64,000 nt of DNA, taken from positions 186,001 to 250,000 of the forward strand of contig NZ_VSEY01000001.1 in NCBI RefSeq assembly GCF_008086045.1, in the 5' to 3' direction. Each line of letters begins with the position of its first letter. The first letter of the stretch is position 1. This DNA comes from Nonomuraea sp. PA05. GTDB lineage: Bacteria > Actinomycetota > Actinomycetes > Streptosporangiales > Streptosporangiaceae. The position numbers and the translations under genes were made by a program. The notes beneath the pieces are model-generated. The model was not told the origin of the DNA. It ran no database searches and was given only the letters and a program-made list of their open reading frames with translations. Shown piece by piece: positions 58,815-64,000 of this stretch.

Positions 58815-61640
58815 GTGACCGTCGAGGGCGTGGAGTTCCGTCTGCTGGGGCCGGTGGGAGCGTGGCACGCCGGGCGGCGCCTGGGCCCGTCCACTGCGCA
58901 GCACCGGACCGTTCTGGCGATGTTGCTGCTCGAACCCGGGCGTCCGGTGCCCGTGGCCCGGCTGCAGACCGCGCTGTGGGGGAGCGAACCGCCCGAGTCG
59001 TCCCGCAACGCCGTCCAGGGGCACATCTCCCGGCTGCGCCGCCTGCTCGCCCCGTTCCCCGAGGCGGCGCTGACGACCTCGGCGCGCGGCTACTGCCTCA
59101 CCGCCGGACGCGACCGCGTCGACCTGCACCGCTTCCGCGACCTGGTGCGCGACGCCGGCGGCGAGCCGGACCCGGGACGCGCCGCCGACCTGCTGCGCGC
59201 CGCCCTGACGCTCTGGCAGGGGCCGCCGCTGGCGGACGTGGCGGGTCGGTGGCTGCCCGACGTCGTGGTGCCCGGCTTGGAGGAGGAACGGCTGGCGGCT
59301 CTCGAACGACGGGTCGAGCTCGACCTGCGGCAGGGGCGGCACCAGGAGGTGGCCGCCGAGCTGACGCCGCTGGTGGGGGAGCACCCGCTGCGGGAACGGC
59401 TGGCGTCCCTGCTGATGACGGCGTTGTCGAGGGGAGACCACCGGACGGAGGCGCTGGCGGTCTTCCGCGGGGTCAGGCGGCGCTTCGCCGAGGAGCTCGG
59501 GATCGAGCCGGGGGAGGAGCTGCAACGCCTGCACCAGGCGATCCTGGCCGGTCGTGACAGAACGGCGGCACACGGCGGTTCGCCTCCCGCCCCGGCGCAG
59601 AACCCCGCCGTCCCCCGCCACCTCCCCCCGGACACCGAGCCGTTCACCGCCCGCCAGGACGAGCTGGCCGCCCTGGACCGGCTGACCGCTCCAGGACCGG
59701 ACCAGGCCCTCGCCCCGTGCGTCGTCACCGGCACCGGAGGCGTCGGCAAGACCACCCTGGCCGTGCACTGGGCACACCGCGCCCGCGACCGCTTCCCCGA
59801 CGGCCAGCTCTACGTCAACCTCCAGGGCTACGGCCCCACGCACGCCGCCCGATCCCCCGCCGAGGCGGTACGCCTGTTCCTGGACGCCCTGCAAGTGCCG
59901 CCCGAACTGATCCCCGCCACCCTCGACGCGCAGGCGGGGCTCTACCGCAGCCTGCTGGCCGGCCGCCGCATGCTCATCCTGCTCGACAACGCCCTCGACG
60001 CCGACCAGGTCCGCCCGCTGCTGCCCAGCGCGACCGGCTGCCTGGCGCTGATCACCAGCCGGGCCGAGCTGACCGGCCTGGTCGCGGCGGAGGGGGCCCG
60101 CACCCTGTCGCTGCGGTCGTTCTCGCCCGCCGAGTCCCGCGAGCTGCTGGCGCGCCGGCTCGGCAAGGACAAGGTGGGCGCCGAGCCGCAGGCCGTGGAC
60201 GACATCGTCTCCCGGTGCGCCGGGCTGCCGCTGGCCCTGTCCATCGTGGCCGCCCGCGCCCACACCCGCCCGGCGTTCCCGCTGCACGCGCTGATCACGG
60301 GGCTGGAGGAGGCGGACGGCCCCGACGAGCCGGGCAGCCTCGACGTCTTCGACGGCGGCGACACCGGAACGAACCTCCGTACCGTCTTCTCCTGGTCCTA
60401 CCGCGCCCTCAGCCCGGACGCCGCCCGCCTGTTCCGCCTGAAGGGCCTGTTACCGGCGCCGGAGATCTCCACGTCGGCCGCCGCCAGCCTGGCCGGGATC
60501 ACCGTCCGCGACGCCCGCCGCCTGCTGACCGAGCTGACCCGCGCGAACCTGGCCGCCGAACCCTCACCCGGCCGGTACGGCTGGCACGACCTGCTCCGCG
60601 CGTACGCCGAGGAGCTGACGCTCCTGCACGACTCGGACGGCGAGCGCCGCGAGGCCCTGCACCGGCTGCTGGACCACTACCTGCACAGCGCCCACCTCGG
60701 CGACGGGCTGCTGGAGATGCTGCACCGGGTGCCCCTGACCCTGCCGGGGCCGGGGCCGGACGTGGTCGTGGCCCGCATCACCGACCGCGCCCAGAGCCTG
60801 GCCTGGTTCGGCCGCGAGCACCGGACGCTGCTGGCGGCCATCAGGCATGCCGCGCGCGCCGGGTTCGACGCGCACGCCTGGCAGCTCGCCTGCGCCTGCT
60901 GGGGCTTCCTGTCGCAGGAGGGCCGCTCGGACGACCAGGTGGCCATGTACCGGACCGCGCTGGAGGCCGCCCTGCGGCTGGCCGATCCGGCCGCGCAGGC
61001 GCACGTCCGCGTCGGGCTCGCCCAGGCGCTCATCCGCCTCGGCCAGGACGGGACGAGCGGCGCCCACCTGCGCCAGGCCCTCACCCTGTTCCGCACGCTG
61101 CGCGACCCGGTCGGGCAGGGCGTCTGCCTCACCTACCTGAGCGTGCTGGAGGACCGCCAGGGCCGCTACGCGGAAGGCCTCGCCCTGTGCGAGGAGGCGC
61201 TGCGGCTGCACCGGTCGGCGGGCGACCGCGCGGGCGAGGGGCGGGTGCTCAACAACGTCGGCTGGTTCCACGCCCGGCTCGGCGCGTACGGGGAGGCGCT
61301 GCGCCGCTGCGAGGAGGCCCTGCTCATCCACCGCGAGCTGGACGACCAGCCGGGCGAGTCGGCCACCCTCGACAGCATGGGCTACATCCACCACCTGCTC
61401 GGCCAGTACGAGGAGGCCATCGCCTACTACCTGCGGTCACTGTCGTGGCGGGGCGGCAACCGCGCGCTGGGCGCCAGGACGTTGCAGCGGCTCGGCGAGG
61501 CGCAGGTGGCGGCGGGCCGCGTGGCGGAGGGGCGGCAGACCCTGGGACGCGCCCTCGACCTCGTCGCCGAGCTGGCCCCGGGCGACGCCGGCGCCCTGCG
61601 CGCCCGGATCGACGGGCTCGCCGGCCACCCACCGCGATAA
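58815..61640 (+). CDS. AfsR-type SARP transcriptional activator
   Basis: The 941-residue protein has an OmpR-like DNA-binding domain (residues 5-95), BTAD (about 100-245, ending GIEPGEELQRLHQAILAG), a short linker and the NB-ARC ATPase (Walker A TGTGGVGKTT near 303-312, FPDGQLYVNLQGY, GLPLAL). TPRs with repeated E-A-L-x-x-x-x-E-A pattern run to the end. It starts at GTG 58815, with GGAGG 11 bases upstream. Divergent from the 19-residue peptide gene across a 161-bp region, it is the probable activator of that cluster. Confidence 0.9.
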   Translation: MTVEGVEFRLLGPVGAWHAGRRLGPSTAQHRTVLAMLLLEPGRPVPVARLQTALWGSEPPESSRNAVQGHISRLRRLLAPFPEAALTTSARGYCLTAGRDRVDLHRFRDLVRDAGGEPDPGRAADLLRAALTLWQGPPLADVAGRWLPDVVVPGLEEERLAALERRVELDLRQGRHQEVAAELTPLVGEHPLRERLASLLMTALSRGDHRTEALAVFRGVRRRFAEELGIEPGEELQRLHQAILAGRDRTAAHGGSPPAPAQNPAVPRHLPPDTEPFTARQDELAALDRLTAPGPDQALAPCVVTGTGGVGKTTLAVHWAHRARDRFPDGQLYVNLQGYGPTHAARSPAEAVRLFLDALQVPPELIPATLDAQAGLYRSLLAGRRMLILLDNALDADQVRPLLPSATGCLALITSRAELTGLVAAEGARTLSLRSFSPAESRELLARRLGKDKVGAEPQAVDDIVSRCAGLPLALSIVAARAHTRPAFPLHALITGLEEADGPDEPGSLDVFDGGDTGTNLRTVFSWSYRALSPDAARLFRLKGLLPAPEISTSAAASLAGITVRDARRLLTELTRANLAAEPSPGRYGWHDLLRAYAEELTLLHDSDGERREALHRLLDHYLHSAHLGDGLLEMLHRVPLTLPGPGPDVVVARITDRAQSLAWFGREHRTLLAAIRHAARAGFDAHAWQLACACWGFLSQEGRSDDQVAMYRTALEAALRLADPAAQAHVRVGLAQALIRLGQDGTSGAHLRQALTLFRTLRDPVGQGVCLTYLSVLEDRQGRYAEGLALCEEALRLHRSAGDRAGEGRVLNNVGWFHARLGAYGEALRRCEEALLIHRELDDQPGESATLDSMGYIHHLLGQYEEAIAYYLRSLSWRGGNRALGARTLQRLGEAQVAAGRVAEGRQTLGRALDLVAELAPGDAGALRARIDGLAGHPPR

Positions 61641-61741
61641 GTCCGGTGCTGCGTCTTCTGCACTACTATGCGACCCCGAGATGAGATCGCCCCGCGAAGC
61701 TCCGAACGCGCTTGACAGCACCGAACCAAGGAAACACCTGA

Positions 61742-63277
61742 ATGACTGACGTGATCATTGTGGGCGCCGGCCCGACCGGCCTGATGCTGGCCGCCGAACT
61801 CAGCCTGGCCGGCGTGCGCCCGCTGGTCCTGGAGCGCAAGGCGCAACGCCGCGACACGCCGAAGGCGGGCGGCCTCGGCGGGCAGATCCTGGAACTGCTG
61901 CGCTACCGCGGCCTGCTGGACCGGTTCCAGGCGGCCTGCACCGACCCCGTCCCGCCGCCCATCTTCCCCTTCGGCGGCGTGCACGTGGACCTCACCAAAC
62001 TGCCGCAAACCCCGATGCACGCCCTGCCGCTCCCGCAGCAGTCGCTGGAACGCGTCCTCGACGAGTACGCCGCCGAACTGGGCCTCGACGTCCGCCGCGG
62101 GCACGAGGTCACCGCGGTCAGCCAGGACGACACCGCGGTCACCGTGGACGTGCGCGGCCCCGACGGCACCTACCAGCTCACCGCCCGCTACCTGGTCGGC
62201 TGCGACGGCGCCCGCAGCCGGGTACGCGACTGGGCCGGCATCGGCTTCCCCGGCGTCACCTACCCGGAGGTCAACCGGCTCGCCCAGGTCACCCTGCCCG
62301 ACACGGTCACCGTGCTCGGCAACGGCGACCTCGACGTCCCCGGCTCCGGCACCGTCAGCGCCGGCTTCACCCGCACCGACCACGGCCTGTTCGGGCTGGG
62401 CTCCTCGCCGGACTCCCGGCGCGTCTCCCTCTACACGATCGAGGACGAGACCACCGAGTACGACGACGACGTCCCGATGACCGTCGACGAGCTCCAGGAC
62501 AGCCTGCATCGCGTGCTCGGCCTGCGCCTGCCGGTGGGGGAGGCGCACCGGCTGTCGCGCTTCACCTTCAAGGCCCGCCAGGCCGAACGCTACCGGCAGG
62601 GGCGCGTCCTGGTGGCCGGCGACGCGGCGCACCTGTTCCCGGCCACCGGCGTGGCGATCAACGCCGGCATGCTGGACGCCGTCAACCTCGCCTGGAAGCT
62701 GGCCGCCGACCTGAACGGCCGGGCCCCGGCCGGCCTGCTCGACACCTACCACGACGAACGCCACCTCGCCGGCGCCCGCACCATGCTGCACACCCGCGCC
62801 CAGGTGGCGCTGCGGCGCGGGCACGACCCGGCCGCCGAGGCGCTGCGGGCCGTCTTCCAGGAACTGCTGTCCGACGAGCAGCCGCTGCGCCGCATGGGCG
62901 CGCTCATCGCCGGGGCCGACATCCGCTACCCGATGCCGGGCGCCGACGGCCACCCGCTGACCGGCGCGTTCGCCCCCGACCTGGCCCTGCACACCGACCA
63001 GGGCGTCACCAGCGTCGCCGAGCTCATGCGCGCCGCCCGGCCCGTCCTGCTCGATCTCGCCGGACGCCCGGAGCTGCGCCAGGTCGCCCAGGAGTGGGAG
63101 GGGCGCGTCGACGTCCACACCGCCAAGACCGGCGAGCGGCCCGCCGACGCCCTGCTGATCCGCCCGGACGCCCACATCGCCTGGGCGGCGCCACTCGACG
63201 AGCCCGCCGGCACCGCCGCGCAGGCGTTGCGGGAAGCGCTCACCGGCTGGTTCGGGCAGCCGGCGTCTGGAACGTGA
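61742..63277 (+). CDS. Class A FAD-dependent monooxygenase (aromatic hydroxylase type)
   Basis: The 511-residue flavoprotein has GAGPTGLMLAAELSLAG for FAD (residues 8-24), the DG motif VGCDGARSRVR, and the GD motif AGDAAHLFPATGVAINAGMLDAVNLAWKLA. It then has the thioredoxin-like C-terminal domain typical of PgaE/MhpA/Rox-type enzymes (about 400-510). It would hydroxylate an aromatic or polyketide substrate with NADPH and O2; rifampicin-type inactivation is possible. The ribosome binding site AAGGAAA precedes the ATG. It follows the AfsR-type gene by 100 bp in the same direction. Confidence 0.88.
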   Translation: MTDVIIVGAGPTGLMLAAELSLAGVRPLVLERKAQRRDTPKAGGLGGQILELLRYRGLLDRFQAACTDPVPPPIFPFGGVHVDLTKLPQTPMHALPLPQQSLERVLDEYAAELGLDVRRGHEVTAVSQDDTAVTVDVRGPDGTYQLTARYLVGCDGARSRVRDWAGIGFPGVTYPEVNRLAQVTLPDTVTVLGNGDLDVPGSGTVSAGFTRTDHGLFGLGSSPDSRRVSLYTIEDETTEYDDDVPMTVDELQDSLHRVLGLRLPVGEAHRLSRFTFKARQAERYRQGRVLVAGDAAHLFPATGVAINAGMLDAVNLAWKLAADLNGRAPAGLLDTYHDERHLAGARTMLHTRAQVALRRGHDPAAEALRAVFQELLSDEQPLRRMGALIAGADIRYPMPGADGHPLTGAFAPDLALHTDQGVTSVAELMRAARPVLLDLAGRPELRQVAQEWEGRVDVHTAKTGERPADALLIRPDAHIAWAAPLDEPAGTAAQALREALTGWFGQPASGT

Positions 63278-63337
63278 TGCGTCACGACTGACGTTCGAGG
63301 GTGGATGCCCGCTGGTTCGTCGTGGGGTGTCCGGCGG

Positions 63338-63757
63338 TCATGAAAGGTCGTCGCCGCGGGAGGAGGCGGGCTCCTCCCCGGCGGCGCGGGCGATGGCGTC
63401 GGTGAAGCGGCGGCGTTCCCGCCTGCGGTACTGGCCGAGCGGGTAGTTGGCCATGAACGCCTCGACGAACTCGACCGGGTCCTGGCCGAACACGTCCCGG
63501 ATCGGCGTGCCGTCCGCGGCGCTGCGTTCGAGCAGCTCGGCGAGGTCGTCGTACATCTGCATGGCGCCGCTGCCGTCGGCGGGCCCGAAGTGCATGAGGT
63601 AGCGCTCCAGCGCCTCGGCGGCGACGCGGTAGTGGCCGGGCAGCCGCTTGACGCGCGCCCTGTACTGCCGGAAGCGCTTCTTGTCCTCCAGCGGCCCGGT
63701 GACGACCTCCAGGTAGTGCAGGTAGCGGCTCTTCGGCTCATTCGGCTCGGTGGCCAT
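63338..63757 (-). CDS. DUF1048-family protein
   Basis: This 139-residue helical protein has the family pattern YLEVVTGPLEDKKRFRQYRARVKRLPGHYRVAAEALERYLMHFGP and DGTPIRDVFGQDPVEFVEAFMANYP. DUF1048 proteins normally sit next to a PadR regulator and are thought to act with it. Here no PadR gene is adjacent, although twin dyads precede it. The ATG at 63757 with GGGGGAC upstream is chosen; ATG 63781 is an alternative. Confidence 0.85.
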   Translation of the reverse strand: MATEPNEPKSRYLHYLEVVTGPLEDKKRFRQYRARVKRLPGHYRVAAEALERYLMHFGPADGSGAMQMYDDLAELLERSAADGTPIRDVFGQDPVEFVEAFMANYPLGQYRRRERRRFTDAIARAAGEEPASSRGDDLS

Positions 63758-63798
63758 GTCCAGGTCCCCCCGTAGGCGCATAGCTAATCGGTGTCGCT

Positions 63799-63834
63799 GA
63801 CTACCGGTAGAAAGTATCACTCACTACCGGTACT
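63799..63834. promoter_or_regulatory. Twin PadR-like dyads upstream of the DUF1048 gene
   Basis: CTACCGGTAG (63801-63810) is a perfect 10-bp palindrome. A near copy, CTACCGGTAC (63824-63833), lies 23 bp further on. They have the position and spacing of operator sites for a dimeric repressor. Confidence 0.65.
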
Positions 63835-63868
63835 GAGCAACGCCGGATAGCTCGGTCGGGAATCACGC

Positions 63869-63899
63869 TTGACCTTGCCCCAGGGGCAAGGTTGCACGA
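63869..63899 (+). promoter_or_regulatory. MerR-type promoter with perfect dyad in a long spacer
   Basis: TTGACC (63869-63874) and a -10-like element near 63893-63899 flank a long spacer of about 19 bp. The overlapping dyad ACCTTGCCCC-A-GGGGCAAGGT (63872-63892) is perfect. This is the textbook layout of a MerR-activated promoter, reading towards the gene starting at 63908. Confidence 0.7.
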
Positions 63900-63907
63900 T
63901 CTGACGC

Positions 63908-64000
63908 ATGGAGAACAACGCACTCGAAACCACCCTCGAAGCCCAGATCCGCGAGCAGGTCGCGGCCTACTGCGAGACCGGCCACGTCCCCGGGTTCGTC
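63908..64000 (+). CDS. Start of a serine-hydrolase (beta-lactamase-fold) gene, cut by window end
   Basis: Only 31 codons are visible: MENNALETTLEAQIREQVAAYC then ETGHVPGFV. The R-E-x-V-A-x-x-x-x-x-G-x-V-P-G pattern is the usual N-terminal helix and first strand of class C beta-lactamase-related serine hydrolases. The catalytic SxxK would lie beyond the window. The MerR-type promoter immediately upstream suggests a MerR regulator encoded further on. Confidence 0.5.
   Translation, partial: MENNALETTLEAQIREQVAAYCETGHVPGFV

Overview
The window is high-GC actinobacterial DNA. The evidence is the codon use, a mycothiol-dependent enzyme family member, SARP/AfsR regulators, an ECF41-type sigma factor, LAL-LuxR regulators and a SAV_915-family protein. 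The overall flavour suggests Streptosporangiales (Nonomuraea-like), but the genus is a guess. I saw no rRNA, tRNA, CRISPR array, transposase or replication origin.

Layout. 1-2.1 kb: edge of a natural-product locus, with a C-terminally damaged phenol-type flavin halogenase, a 32-codon coupled ORF and an acyl-CoA dehydrogenase. 2.3-6.0 kb: a P-loop kinase and a secreted protein, followed by decayed genes (LuxR tail, frameshifted exported protein, possible rhamnosidase tail, Spo0M-like piece, CBS protein disrupted beside a 12-bp repeat array). 6.0-14.8 kb: two giant AfsR-type regulators flank a secreted GH16/beta-helix pair. 15.1-22.9 kb: small membrane and Cys-rich proteins, a TetR/SDR divergent pair with a clear dyad, a mycothiol-dependent-isomerase relative, an ECF41 sigma factor, broken beta-lactamase-fold and MFS genes, and an intact P450. 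23.3-30.7 kb: decayed secreted protein, BNR-like lipoprotein, xanthine-dehydrogenase remnant, a DUF2089/membrane/SHOCT-like/hydrolase operon, and an Lrp regulator divergent from an FAD oxidase-DUF899 operon. 30.7-38.0 kb: a Ser/Thr kinase-WD40 receptor, an SDR-CMD operon beside a decayed MmyB-type regulator, and a LysR-cupin operon.

38.3-45.7 kb: a tightly coupled operon (luciferase-like monooxygenase, lipoprotein binding protein, two permeases, two ATPases, an alpha/beta hydrolase with an Asp at the nucleophile position, and a broken second monooxygenase) that probably imports and oxidises a small substrate. 45.7-55.8 kb: TetR/glycosyltransferase with two operator dyads, a LAL-ABC exporter operon, and VOC, PadR and AraC genes.

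56.2-61.6 kb holds the most novel-looking unit. A 19-residue peptide gene with a perfect ribosome binding site is followed by a strong hairpin, an MccB-like E1/ThiF enzyme with an N-terminal recognition-like domain, and an integral-membrane M50-type metalloprotease with a PqqD-like N-terminal domain. An AfsR-type regulator is divergent from it. I infer a minimal peptide-modification (RiPP or microcin-C-like) system. 61.7-64.0 kb: a class A flavin monooxygenase, a DUF1048 gene behind twin PadR-like dyads, and the start of a serine-hydrolase gene behind a textbook MerR-type promoter.

About a dozen genes in the window are visibly broken next to intact, well-organised operons, so the region looks like an accessory, decaying chromosome-arm segment. 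Some single-base indels could instead be assembly errors.
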